Source of the DNA: Branchiostoma floridae
Lineage: Eukaryota; Chordata; Leptocardii; Amphioxiformes; Branchiostomatidae
DNA: 64,000 bases
NCBI RefSeq assembly: GCF_000003815.2
Contig: NC_049990.1
Coordinates: forward strand, 8,940,290 to 9,004,289
Reading direction: 5' to 3'
Both the position numbers and the translations under genes were made by a program. Shown in pieces: positions 12,497 through 23,991 of this stretch; positions within the stretch are counted from its first letter, which is position 1, and the number at the start of each line of letters is the position of its first letter. The notes under the pieces were generated by a model that saw nothing but the letters and a program-made list of their open reading frames with translations, had not been told where the DNA came from and searched no databases.

Positions 12497-14983
12497 ATGG
12501 CGACCGGTGGGGGAGAGAAGCCCCTCATCAACATAGACGTGGTGTCAGATGTGATGTGACCCTGGTGTTGGGTCGGGAAGAGGAAGCTAGAGGTACTAAG
12601 GAACTTTCTATTCTACGTTTAAACTTTGACAAACTTTTAGGGGGCGTTTCTCAATATCTAGAAGTTACTCGAACCTTCATGTTTTTGACATTTAATCATA
12701 CTTGATCTAATTAATTTACTAAGCAAGGACGTTATGTTAGAGCAATGCTGGTCTTCCTAAATTTACCATGAAGTGTTGTCAAGATCCCCATATGCAGGCC
12801 CTCAGAAAGCATCTCCATATCTTACTGTTAGTCATGCATATTGTATATTGCACATACAGGAGGCCATGCGGATGTGTAAGGAGAAATACACCTTTAACGT
12901 CAGCTGGCAGCCCTACCTCTTACGACCCAACATGCCTTCAGATGGGATGGAGAAACCTCCTCAGTACAAGGGGTAATGGAGTAGCTACTGTAGTAGTAGT
13001 AGTAATACTAGTAGTTGTAGTTACTACAATTCCCCCCAGGTAGTAATAGCCTGGTATCCAGCCGTAATATAGCTCCCGAGTCTCTTCTCTCCTCTTTGCA
13101 ATTACGTAATTGCAAAGAGTAGAGAAGAGACTCAGGAGCTATATTACGGCTGGATGCCGGGCTAAGGTAGTAATACTAGTAGTAGGAGTAGAATCTAAGT
13201 GTCAAGGAAGGGCAACAACGGCCACAATGCTTTGATATCCGCCGGTTGCCATAGCAGGACCACTCTAGCCATTTCTTCATGTCAGCTAGGGTTCATAATG
13301 GCTAATGTTTAAAGGGCTTTTGAATCAACAAATGCACAAAAACGGTGTTATTGACCTCTTGTTATTTGTGCCCCAGGGTGAGCGACCATCTGAAGGCAGC
13401 CGGCCAGTCTGTGGGGATTGACTTCACGGGGAAGTGTCCTCGCTTTCCCAAAACCATCCAGGCGCACTGTCTCCTGGAGCATGCTGGGAAGGTACCGGAT
13501 GGAGGGAAGACTCAGGACAAGATGGCAGAAGTTCTCTTCAGGGTTTGTTTCTTTTTTTATAATTTGTTTTGCATAACCGGTAAACAACCTTTTGGCATAA
13601 CACACCAATTTTCGTGCAAGGTTCGTAAAACCCATCTGAAAGGCTTGAACCACTCACACTGGAATGGACCCCTACTCTTTTAGATAAGTGTGGTGGGTTC
13701 TTTAAAGTGCTTGAGGTATGGCTCTTCCCCAACATACTCACGTCACAGGACCTCCAATTGACGACCTGAGGAACGGCCCTAGCCAAAGCGANNNNNNNNN
13801 NNNNNNNNNNNNNNNNNNNNNNNNNNNNNNNNNNNNNNNNNNNNNNNNNNNNNNNNNNNNNNNNNNNNNNNNNNNNNNNNNNNNNNNNNNNNNNNNNNNN
13901 NNNNNNNNNNNNNNNNNNNNNNNNNNNNNNNNNNNNNNNNNNNNNNNNNNNNNNNNNNNNNNNNNNNNNNNNNNNNNNNNNNNNNNNNNNNNNNNNNNNN
14001 NNNNNNNNNNNNNNNNNNNNNNNNNNNNNNNNNNNNNNNNNNNNNNNNNNNNNNNNNNNNNNNNNNNNNNNNNNTAGGCCAATTCCTCAGGTCGTCAATT
14101 GGAGGTCTTAAGTGCCTTTCCCAAGGGCTCAAGATTGGTGACATGGCAGGTTTTGGACCCAGGTTCTCTTGGGCCTGAGCCCAAAGCGCTGCCGATTACA
14201 CCACACAATCTCACTGACTCTGTCCTTGCCAGGCGTACTTCACAGATGGCATGTTACCATCTGGTTACAACCTGGTGGAGCTGGCTAAAGAGGTGGGGAT
14301 GAGCCAGGAGGAGGTGGAACCAGTCATCTCCAGCCAGGACAACCAGACAGCTGTCTTCAACAAGGCAGGGCAGTACATGAAGGATGGAGTCACAGGTCAT
14401 TCATTATATGTGTCTCATTCTTAAAACAGCACAATTTAACCTTCTCCCTGTTAGATGACTTAGAATGGTTTAGGTCCCCCACTAATGGAACAGTTGATGC
14501 ATGCGGACTGAGCCCTCTGTGGTGGGGGCGCAGTGAAGTCTGGTTCAAAGGACTCAAGTGTGAATACATTGTGGTTCTGTTACATGTGTTTGTGCTTGAT
14601 TATTCCCTGACAGAAGAGGGATAGAGGCCAGTTAACACTTCATGCAAATGATTCCAAACCATAGCCCGGCAGAGTAGCTTTCAACGACAACAAAACATGC
14701 AGAACATTAAAAAAGATAATCATTAGCATAATTTGTATATACTCCTTGATAAACACTTATTTAGATTGCAAACCCTCTTGAAAATTTGCTATGGTTGATT
14801 CTCATTGGGATAATGTTTATAAATAATTGTTTTCTTTTTTTTTTAGGCGTGCCGTTTTTCTACATGAACGGCCGCCCGGCCTTCTCCGGTGCCCAGGACC
14901 CCGGCAACTTTGTCTACTGTTTCCAGAAGGCTGCGGAGAAGTTTCCTGCAGGAAAGGGTGGGGCTGGTCAGAGCTCCATGTGA
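12497..14983 (+). CDS. FrnE/DsbA-like oxidoreductase, selenoprotein (UPWC)
   Basis: Five exons (12497-12592, 12860-12972, 13377-13542, 14233-14395, 14847-14983) give 675 nt, 224 aa, with GT..AG borders and matching phases. The product is a thioredoxin-fold DsbA/FrnE family protein. Its N-terminal strand IDVVSDVM leads to the redox motif, where family members have C-P-W-C followed by V/I-G-K; here codon 21 is TGA (12557-12559), then PWCWVGKRKLE. The helical insertion includes GIDFTGKCPRFPKT, LEHAGK and LFRAYFTDGMLPSGYNLVELAKEVGM. The cis-Pro strand GVPFFYMNGRPAFSGAQ is near the C terminus. The frame stays open for 203 codons after the TGA through four exons, and a SECIS is in the 3' UTR, so TGA is read as selenocysteine. 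The likely role is thiol/disulfide redox chemistry; the substrate is unknown. No signal peptide is seen, so it is probably cytosolic. The N gap lies inside intron 3 and removes no coding sequence. Confidence 0.95.
13048..13163. repeat. Long near-perfect palindrome (arms about 58 bp)
   Basis: The sequence folds on itself around ATTACGTAAT at 13101-13110 with almost no loop. The arms carry AGCCTGGTATCCAGCCGTAA at the outer end and complementary AGTCTCTTCTCT and CTCTTTGCAATTAC inside. It sits in intron 2 of the selenoprotein gene and looks like a foldback MITE. Confidence 0.9.
13609..13791. repeat. Dispersed repeat, intron 3, left of the gap
   Basis: Phrases such as TAAGTGTGGTGGGTTCT, GCTTGAGGTATGGCTCTTCC and GCATAACACACCA recur, diverged, near 44030-44160 and 55045-55210. 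They mark a three-copy dispersed family. The right end (13749-13782) is one arm of the inverted repeat that brackets the N gap. Confidence 0.6.
13792..14074. other. Assembly gap (283 N)
   Basis: Unresolved bases in intron 3 of the selenoprotein gene. The gap is bracketed by inverted copies of GACCTCCAATTGACGACCTG (left 13749-13782, right 14075-14107). The missing part is therefore probably the middle of a foldback structure. Confidence 0.95.
14109..14212 (-). repeat. tRNA-derived SINE head (minus strand)
   Basis: On the minus strand the sequence reads GTGTAATCGGCAGCGCTTTG (A-box-like), then GAACCTGGGTCCAAAACC (B-box-like). CCCTTGGGAAAGGCACTT follows, a 3' phrase I associate with deuterostome tRNA-derived SINEs. 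It lies directly upstream of exon 4 of the selenoprotein gene. Confidence 0.6.
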
Positions 14984-15496
14984 ACTGAAAAATCTACATG
15001 ACTACCATAACCTGAGAAGTCTAATTTTGAGTTTGCTCTTTCAATGCTATAGCAATAGTAATCTTTAACATACCAGAGCACTGTAGATGAACACCCTCTA
15101 GCAAGTAAATTGTGAATTGCAGTTAGCTCACAGTTCCATTATGTCAGCAACTACTTCTCAACATAAGGTTATCAGACAATGCCCTACCAAAATTGATACC
15201 ACAATCTATTGTGGTCTTGAGGATATGTTGAGCTTTTTCTGACAATCGTTATTCTTTCCTTGAAGTCAAAGGTTTTCTTTTAATTCTATGCAAGTTAATT
15301 AAAATTGCAGTATAATGGTCATTGCAAAGTCTTTATTTGCAGATAGACTGAACATTCAAATCGTATCTGTGTTATGATTCAACCAATTAATGACTTTTAA
15401 TGTGTAAATAAGAATACATCTGATTGGTCGGATATATGGTGCCTTTGGTAAAATGACTAATGATTGTTCTTGAGACATGAACTCTTGGCTGCCCCT

Positions 15497-15567
15497 GCTA
15501 ATGCTCCATGATGGCACTGGGCCCAACTGAATGCTCAGTGCCTGATAAACTTCAGCATTGCATGGAG
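15497..15567 (+). ncRNA. SECIS element
   Basis: This is a textbook eukaryotic SECIS stem-loop. The 5' half of the quartet is ATGA at 15508-15511 and the 3' half is TGAT at 15543-15546. Between them a 10-bp helix (GGCACTGGGC paired with GCTCAGTGCC, one G-T pair) closes an apical loop CCAACTGAAT with the conserved AA at 15525-15526, 13 nt after the ATGA. Below the quartet, AATGCT pairs with AGCATT. It lies 525 nt downstream of the stop codon in the sense strand. Its role is to recruit SBP2 and the Sec elongation factor so that UGA at codon 21 is decoded as selenocysteine. Confidence 0.93.
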
Positions 15568-15579
15568 GCTTTCTGTAAG

Positions 15580-15585
15580 AATAAA
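15580..15585 (+). terminator. Poly(A) signal AATAAA
   Basis: A canonical hexamer just downstream of the SECIS, in the position expected for a 3' UTR of about 0.6 kb. Confidence 0.75.
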
Positions 15586-15600
15586 ATGTCTCAAAACCAC

Positions 15601-17528
15601 TGCTGCCATGTCATTTTTACATTATTTAGAGTTGTGTTAAAGATTGTATAACACCATGGTACCAAAGTACAGCATTATGTTAAACAACAATGATAGCATT
15701 ATTCCATTCATATGCACGTATGCATTTGCAGCTCCTATGTTACACCAAACCCTCTTCAAACCTTGAATCACGACAGATGATTTATAACAAAGAAAGGTTT
15801 GACTTCAGCTAAAGATACTTGTATCTATCATGGGAGTTAGAACATGCTAAAAATAAAGAAACATGCGGTGCCAAATTACATATGAAATAGTGATGCATGA
15901 CTCTTCCATGTAACTTTTGTTTTGTCTTCAGGAGTTTTAACTCTATTGTTTCACTCGATGAAATCCATTTCATTGTTTTTGCAAGGAGAGCTATGCCTAA
16001 GGATCATACTTATGTTGCTCTTTACTAGCTTTATATATACACCCGGACATGTTGACATGGTGCACTTTAATTGGTAGCGGACGATAATTGGTAGCGCTAC
16101 GCTACACGAAAGGTCAAGGGTAGGACTTGAATGACTTTAAAGATCCCGATTGGACGAAAACGAAAAGACGGCGTCTGAAACTAGTGTCCGATTTTCGGCC
16201 ACTAGACGATTAAAACATTCCATGACGCAAACCCTTACGTACCAGGTATGGATCAGCTTACCTGTTTATTTTATCTGAAACACCGTTTTGTGTGTAATCG
16301 CCCCATGTCGGATTTTCTTTCGGTCGTGTTCTGACACCATGTTTGTATGTAAGTACCGGTGTCTCCGCGCATGGCCAACTCCGCTTGAATGGAAACCTCC
16401 GAAAGCGTCAATAGATGACGTCTAGCCGGTCTAGGGCATTAGCGGGCTCTTCACAATACGTTCAATGGACGGGGAGTTTCCTAAACAGCTCCTCAAGGCT
16501 AAGATAAGTTGTTGTTTTTGTCGTTCTCTTTTTATTACAGGGTAGAGCTGCATTCCAATGTAGCCTTTGAACTCGGACAAATGTGTTTTGAATGTCACAT
16601 TTACGCACTTTGCTTTTTATGTGATTTGATATAATTGTTCTCACAAGTCGCATAGTATAATTACAACATTATTTCAAGACCGTTTGTAAAAGCCAACATA
16701 CGCAAGGCCTGCAATGTCTCATCGGAATTAGAGCGTTAACGTTTGTAATATGAAGCTGGTGCTTAATTCTGTGTGGTCTTGTGCAAGTTTGAGGCGACGT
16801 CATTATAGTATAAAGTAACAAAATACAGGGTCAGAATGTAACGTTAGTTGGGATAAAGTTTGCATATAAACATTACGATTGGAATAACACAAAGGCAAAG
16901 TTTTCATACTTGGCGATATGTAGCTTAAGTAACAATCTACGTATGTTTAAGTACATACAAATTTTTGGTTTTCACATATCTAGCAAAGTCATCTTTTTAA
17001 TACGAACTTTTGGAGGGAGGGGCTTCGAACTTGCTATCTGAGGCCGCGCCAAATATAGCAGATGTTTTCGTCTCGTGAGTACCAAAATGGGGTACATGTA
17101 AACGCGAGCCTGTTTCACCAACGCAAAAATAGATGGCCCTTCTCTATTTATCCAACACTCTCTTTCTACTCGCCTAGCTACTAGTACGTCAGCACTGGGC
17201 TAACTTTTGTATGACATCAAACACAACTTCCGACCAGTCACTGACCCGTACCTCTCTGTTAGGGCTCTATTTACTAACCCGTATTTCCTATGCCACAGTC
17301 AGCTGTTGGTGCTTGTGGGTTGAGATGTTCAAACTGTCCCTACGACGTGTTTTCTGTCTTTATTACCGACTTGTGCAAACGTTTCATGTCACGGTTTAAC
17401 CATTGACGTGGGTGTAGAGGTCATCAGATAACTGAGGTGTCCATTTCCGAGTTTCCCGCCATCGCCACAGACGTCTGCGAGTAATCCTACTTCATACCAA
17501 GGTATTTACAAACTACAAATGACGGCAA
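15601..17528. other. Intergenic, with probable promoter DNA at the right
   Basis: No coding exon was recognised. The part from about 16050 to 17520 is less AT-rich with several CpGs, and probably includes the promoter and 5' UTR for the exon at 17529. TGATAG-like and TATATATA strings occur but are not diagnostic. Confidence 0.4.
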
Positions 17529-17768
17529 ATGGACTTTGAAACGCTTAATAGTGGCCCGGCAAGTTCGCACACTTGCCATCACAAAATGGATACCATCAAA
17601 GAAGAGGTTTTGGAGGAGGATTTGAGCCTTTGTTGGGAAGACGTTACGAGAAGAATCTCGTCAGATAATCTGCTCCAGCCACCGAGACCGAGATTCGAAC
17701 GAAGCGGATCGCTAGAACTAGAGAGATTCCTCGTCTTTCCAGATCAAGAAAGTGAAGAACTAGACGAG
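17529..17768 (+). CDS. Candidate first exon, short RhoGEF isoform (or separate gene)
   Basis: Eighty codons run from ATG to GAG, followed by a GTATGA donor, ending in phase 0. An in-frame TGA stands just upstream (17520-17522), so this ATG is the first in frame. The peptide is acidic at both ends, with an MDTIKEEVLEEDLSLCWEDV stretch, RRISSDNLLQPPRPRFERSG, and a C-terminal LERFLVFPDQESEELDE. I recognise no domain. Phase 0 cannot join the giant exon at 24236, which needs one base. It can join the phase-0 exons at 44897 or later, giving a short RhoGEF isoform, as vertebrate ARHGEF4 and SPATA13 also have short isoforms with their own first exons. The link to the RhoGEF is inference. Confidence 0.55.
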
Positions 17769-20700
17769 GTATGAATTTTCGTGTTATTTAGTATTAATCT
17801 GACTATAATTGATGACAAATCAAACATAGACCACTCAGATGAACTAGTTTTTGGTCAGTATTATTTGCTAACAGGTGGTATAGATGTCCCAATATTCCGT
17901 TCAAAGCATTGTTTTTCACTTAGTCCTGTCTTTAAGAAATTATGAATAGTGTTTTTAAATTCGTTGAAATCAGTTAATTCAGCTGATCTCTGTAGCCTAG
18001 TTAACACGTACGGTATGCTTTTTTAGGTGTCACCCACGTTCTTGCGTTGTCTGGTCTCTTGTTTGCGCTCTCCCCTCAATTTATCAAGTCAAACCTTTGT
18101 TTTCAAATTTCAGCTACTGTAAAACAGCGGCTTGTTGTGGAAACACCTAGAACATTTCCGACGACGCCCTTATGCTCAAAATTGCACTTGAATTCAGCCG
18201 TTTTCTTGTCCTGTCAGCTGTCTGGCTGTTTTTGACTATTTACGCATGGTTAAAGCAGTGCCAAAGAGTCTTTGTCACGTTTAGGCCATTCATTCGGTGA
18301 CACCTGTACAAAGATCATTCATACCGCTACTAAGTCATTTCAGGTTGCTTATGTGTATTTAAAGCGTTCGTTCTTCTCTTTTTGAATCAGAGCTATGGTC
18401 CCAATCATAGAATCTTTATTTGGAAGGTCATGCATGAAGCTCGAAGTCTAATTACAAGGAAACATACAAATAAGAAAAAAAATGTAAGCAATTCTATAGC
18501 ATGTTCTATAGATCTATCCAAGGAGGTCTTTTTTCAACCTCTTTTCTTCAACCTGGTCTATCTGATATTTCCACGTACTTAAAAGGAAGAGTTTGATTTC
18601 TCTCTTCTTTGCGCAGGCAATGGCTAAGGCTTTTGTGATTTTAGTAGATAGGTGTCTTTTTTTAGTCTTCTAGTGAAAACTGAGGGAGGTTATTTCAATT
18701 GTTCCCCAAAGCTTGCTTTTGTCATAATTAGGACATCTACAAAAGCCATGTATTTCATTGTATTTCACTACTACTACTACTACTTTTGTCTATTGCATTG
18801 CTCACGCATTGTATACGTCGTTAACATTTTTTACTTCTCTTTTACGTATTTGACGCTACAGCTACAGAATTGTTTTGGTAACCGTATCTGGTCAGGGAAA
18901 AATATAGAGTAATGGTTAATTGATTTCGTAACAGATAATCCCCTTGTAAAAGCCTGACTGTAGAAACGTGTTTGCGTGAGGATTTGTTCGTAAAACGCTT
19001 GGTCAGAATTGATAGCTTCTTTTCCCTGACGCAAGACGGTGACGTCACTCCATTCAATAGCGAAATGTACCCAGACATGTTCCATATAATAAGGACTAAG
19101 CTAAAGCCTTTGTACACTTCCGGCGACAGGAAAAATAAATAGAAACGTATATAGTTAGACTCAAGCAAAACATTTGTCACTAGTTGAGGTCTCAGGCGGC
19201 GCAATTACTCAGTAGTTTGTTCCAGTCAATCCATGGTAAAATGCGCACCTTAGCTTTATGGCTGCATATACAATTAACAAACAGCTGCAGTTGTTTTGCT
19301 TTCTATTGCAAGACATTTGTTCTTAGGCACTTTGTGCTACACTACCCTACCTATACCCAACAACAATCATCTTCGGTAGTTAAGAATATCAAGACTTAGC
19401 ACCGGTACGTTTTGTTACAGACATTAACAAGGTCACATACCAAGGAGGCCAAACTTGACCTTCACCTTCGTCTTCCCAACACCTACCTACATGCCAAATA
19501 TTATCGTAACACATCCAGATGTTCTTGAGTTATGCTACAAAAATCCGGAAACACAGATAGGCAGATAAACAGACTCACGCAAAACTATACCTCCATTTTT
19601 CATGGAGATAATAATCTGTCAGGTACTTCTTTATTACATTTGCTTCTAGGAAGATCATCTTTCTGTCCAGGGCAAACGATTCTCATTGATTAAGTCTTGA
19701 TTAAAGTCCAAACATGTTTGACAGATTAATGACAACTAATTTCTCAACATCTCCTGAGCTTGCTCTGTATTTATGTATTGCTCTTTGTTTTCTTGGTACA
19801 TTTCAAGTCAATAATGACTTGATCAAATGTGTTGCGACCAGGTGTATATATATATATATGTACGGAATCTAAGTGTCTCGACTCTTTATTGCCGTGGTCT
19901 TTAGATCTTTGTTTTGTTTTCTCTCTTCTGTATACATTGGTTCCATGCACCCATATATAACGTCACTTACGTAGTTTGCAGTATGACAAATCCTGCTAGG
20001 TGCGCAAGTTTACCTGTGCACCATCTGTGCCCACTCCACTACATGTATTTGACTAAAATCATATGTTATGAAAATATAGTATATGTCGATGTCTGTTCTC
20101 TCTGTATTGTAAGATTACTACTTCATATTCTATACATTTAGTGGCGTATATTTGCTCCCTTTGAGTGCTTTCCTCGTTGTTTGCGTTTGTTTTCCGACCT
20201 TATAGAGGCTAATAGCTTTGTTATGATCCTCTTTGATATAGATTAGAAAGATGGTAGAATACGATGCTAAGATTCTTAGGGAAAAAGTCATGAATCTATT
20301 CATTTCATGTATATTTTCCAAGTCTTGAAGCAGATAATCAATTATACATGTAAAAATCACTACATTAGTGGAAGTGGATTCACGTCCACAGCAACAGTGG
20401 CGCAAAGTACTATCTTAAGTAACACATACCTCGTGTAATTCATGACAGTATACGTTTATGTTTTGCGTCTCTCTAGGGGTTGTAATGGCTAATTAATCAC
20501 AATATTCTGTGACTCCATGATGATAGTGCACTTGAGAACCCCTTATCAGACTACCGTTGCTCGGTTCCAAGCCTCCATTCCGCAAGCCTCTATAACAAAG
20601 ATGTACATTGGTTGACAGATGTATGACGCAGTTCCGGTGAAGAACAAAAAGGCGGGAAAGATAGCCAAGCGTTCCTCTCTCAGAGAAAACCTAGATACTA

Positions 20701-23700
20701 ATGTAGTGTTCACATTTTACTTAATTTTCCTCAAACAACGTTTGCCGACAGTGAATTTAGCTGGGACCTTTACAATCGTTTACCCAAGCAACAGTACAAG
20801 TGTTAAGCAAATAGTGTGAAAGGCGACAGACCACTTCAAGGTTCGACAAGCTAACATGAGAGAGTAACTGAGGTTATTACATTACTTATTCATCGAGGAA
20901 TGTAACATCATGATGTTTCATAGGGGTCTACCTTTTTTATTCTGAAAATCAAAGGTGCTGAATAGCCTTTCATTACTTGATTCGACCTTAATGCCCCCTT
21001 TTTGGCAAAATCTAAAAGTTCTGATCATTTTAAACGTATTTGATCGTGTACATAGCTATATACACCCCTACTTTTATTGGACTGAGCTCCAAAATCCAAA
21101 TAGAGTTGTTACAATACAAGACCAGGAAGAAAAATATCCCGTCGTATTTGAAATGAGGCTAAAATTTAGTTTGCTCGTCGTCATACTTTAAATCCGGAGT
21201 ATCTATACATAAACCCTTTTCATGACAAAACTGTGAAGAAAGATAAGTTTGTACTACTTGTGCCCCTCAAGAACGCGCGCGAAAACATTGCAGACGACAA
21301 TTTGGACACGCACGCGCGCTGTGTCACAGGCAGCGCTTGGTGCGAGTCAGTTTTGGCGGGTGTCCAGACCAGCAAGTTCCGACTTCCACAGGTGAGTAGC
21401 AACACTGTTTTAATGTCTCCGGTTTCCAAAATAGTCACGGCATATCATGGGTATAAATTGACCTTCCTGTATTTGAGATTGCTGTTCGTTCGGTGATGCA
21501 ACTGTGTTTTTATCTATTAATGTCTTGTGTAACAACACTTAAGACCAATTACTTCAATGAAACTTTGACATGTTCATTTTATTCATATATACATACGCTG
21601 TTCTCGGGGTCTGTTGGTATATTGTAATTCCTAACTAGCAGAGAAGAAAGCATAAGTTTAAAATAAAATGGCGCACGTCTAAAAACGTAGTACATGATCC
21701 TTGTAGAACATTGAGGCTAAACCAGACCATACCAAACGAAATCAGGCATATTCCCGATCGATACCTACGACACACGCAAGACAACCTACGTGCACGACAG
21801 TGCGTCGTCAATATGTCGAAGTTCTAATACCAATGTGACACGAATATGTTTCGAAATACCTGTATATGTACATGTAACGTTACCCCTTTATTTACAACAG
21901 CGTAAACTTTATTTTTTTCCGTTTGCTTTCATTGTCATCGCTATAAAATGGCGCACCCTGTTCCCTTAATCCATCACTCCATATCTAAATGAGCTCAAAT
22001 TAATGTCATTGGTGTTTGGCAACGGTGAACGAGAGATATCCAAAATGATACATTTCTGTACTTAGTGTAGCAGCCCATTAATTGCAAGTTGGACTTATCC
22101 TACAAGAAAATGGTGTAATTTAAAAAAAAACGTAATAAACATGGATAGAGTGAAAATTCAAATGTGATCAATGCTACTGATTATGTTTTTTTTAACAATC
22201 AGTACAGGATACTCTTTATAGCTATTTAGTAAATGAAACGTAACGTGTAAATACTGAAAAGTCGAGGTGTAGTCTGAACTATTAAGGTTGCAAATAAACT
22301 GCTTGTCTGAAAATTCGTCACGAACATGAAACATTGCCACGTGGATTGGGCTTCCTCACATCTAGTTTTATAAGTCACAATGAGAGTTCAAAATATTCCT
22401 AGTAAGAAATTGTGTAGAACATAAATCGAGACCACCACATCATCGTGACACTATAACGTGTGTTGGGCGGAGTTTCTGACCTCATACCCTCTTACTCCAT
22501 TCAAAAAACTCGCTCAGAACACTTAAGAACAGCGGGGCGTCGTTCAGGGCAACACAAAAAGCTCAAAAGCAGAATTCGCCATCGCCTCGGTCGTTCCTGT
22601 TTTACTCTGGGGTCATAGTTTATATTTAGACAGTTTTCTAAAGTTCGCCTGGACGCCATTGATTACGTTCTTTGCTTTGCAAACACTCGCCGCATTACGG
22701 TTGTCTAGGAGACCACAACGGCTGGGCATTCAGTTCCAATCCTTAAAGTATTTGTCCTTCATCTTCTTTAAGGCCTCAGTTCATATTCAGACCATTCCTT
22801 GGCTTCGTAAACTAAGGGATGGTCCCTTTTGAGTCAGTTTGTTTGTTTACCGCACCTGTATATAGCGCCTGTAAAATTCGCCTAGCCCCGAGAACGTGCC
22901 GGGTCACAACGCTCAGGCCTCCCCCGGAGATAAATGGCGGGCGGTTGTCATAAAATCGAAGTTTGTCTTTATATAATTACTGAACGAATGAGTTTACCGC
23001 GTAACCAGAAAGGGTGCGGCCTAGTAGAGTGTCTGTGTGATTTTACTGATAAAAGGTTGATGTGGCCGGCACCCAAAATGTTACAAAATAAAATAGATAT
23101 TCACAGTAGCTTTGTAACCATCTGGCTTTGTCCTTGTTTGGTAATTTCCTTTGTACCTCTAAAATACTCAGAAAAAATAAAAGTAATCAATATAAAAAAG
23201 AAAGGATTAACGTTATATAAACTGGAAGTTCGTCACCATTTAATACACTCAAGTGTATAACCTTTTTTTACTTATATTTTCCATAAATAAAAAAAGGAGG
23301 TTTTATAAAAATCTGTACCCCAAAAATTCTCTGTACCTGTACCTGATGTTACGGTCAGGTACAAATCCCTGCAGTGATAACCCAAAATTGAATTGGAGGG
23401 AACTATCATTTATTCTGGCAGAGCTAGTGAGTCATTGTGTAGCTACGCCTACGCGTGACACCGGATACAGGTCTTGATCGTGATTTTACGGTCAACAACG
23501 ACAACCGTTCTATTAATGGCTAGTTTGCCAAAAATAGATAACATTTGATAAAATTCGTGGTTCGTTCGAAAACAGGAGAATATTGTTAGAATCTATTTCT
23601 AAGTTTAGTTGCCCAAATCGCCAAGCAATACACATGTCATGTGTATTGCTAGTAACATGTCATGTGTATTGCTTGGCGATTTGGGCAACTAAACTTAGGT

Positions 23701-23991
23701 GATGTGTGTCTCTTCCTCGGCTTTTGTCAGTCGCTGGCTATACGCTAGTTCTCCCAACTCGACAAATCATGCAAAATAAGTTAAACCGTTCGCTTGAAAC
23801 TTTTGACTGCGTGACGCGTGCATGTTTTTGAAGATGAAAAACGCAATACAAACATGTTCAAATTTGAAATAATCGCTCAATCTGACAGGTAGCCACATCA
23901 AAGGGCGGCCGCCAGACAGCCACGCCCACTTACCTTTACCGGTAGCTTATGAATATTCATGAGGCAAGTTGGTCGTTTGTAGAAAATAAAT
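17769..23991. other. Intergenic/intronic, no supported exon
   Basis: AT-rich DNA with small repeats: a CTACTA tract near 18768 and TATATA near 19848. A strong donor-like CAG|GTGAGT at 21390 follows a frame without an upstream ATG. The nested palindrome at 23600-23697 is listed separately. If 17529 belongs to the RhoGEF gene, this is part of its first intron. Confidence 0.5.
23600..23697. repeat. Nested palindrome upstream of the long RhoGEF start
   Basis: The outer arms (TAAGTTTAGTTGCCCAAATC.. and complement) are about 37-40 bp and nearly perfect. Inside the left half, CAATACACATG and CATGTGTATTG form a smaller hairpin. The structure ends about 300 bp before the start codon at 23992. Confidence 0.85.

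Larger units (their letters stand above)
14984..15600 (+). other. 3' UTR of the selenoprotein gene
   Basis: Continuous with the last exon. It contains the SECIS at about 15497-15567 and ends near the AATAAA at 15580-15585. A second in-frame TGA lies six codons after the terminating TGA (14999-15001). The transcript end is inferred from the poly(A) signal. Confidence 0.75.

Noticed and set aside
12445-12705. 86-codon frame overlapping the selenoprotein first exon
   Set aside because: It is a shadow in another frame. The true frame is interrupted by the Sec TGA, which is why a wrong frame looks longer.
13718-14144. Frames across the N run
   Set aside because: They consist of unknown bases and have no meaning.
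21233-21390. Possible first exon ending at a perfect CAG|GTGAGT donor
   Set aside because: The phase would suit the RhoGEF exon 3, but there is no in-frame ATG and no acceptor, so only the donor is supported. It could be a non-coding 5' exon.
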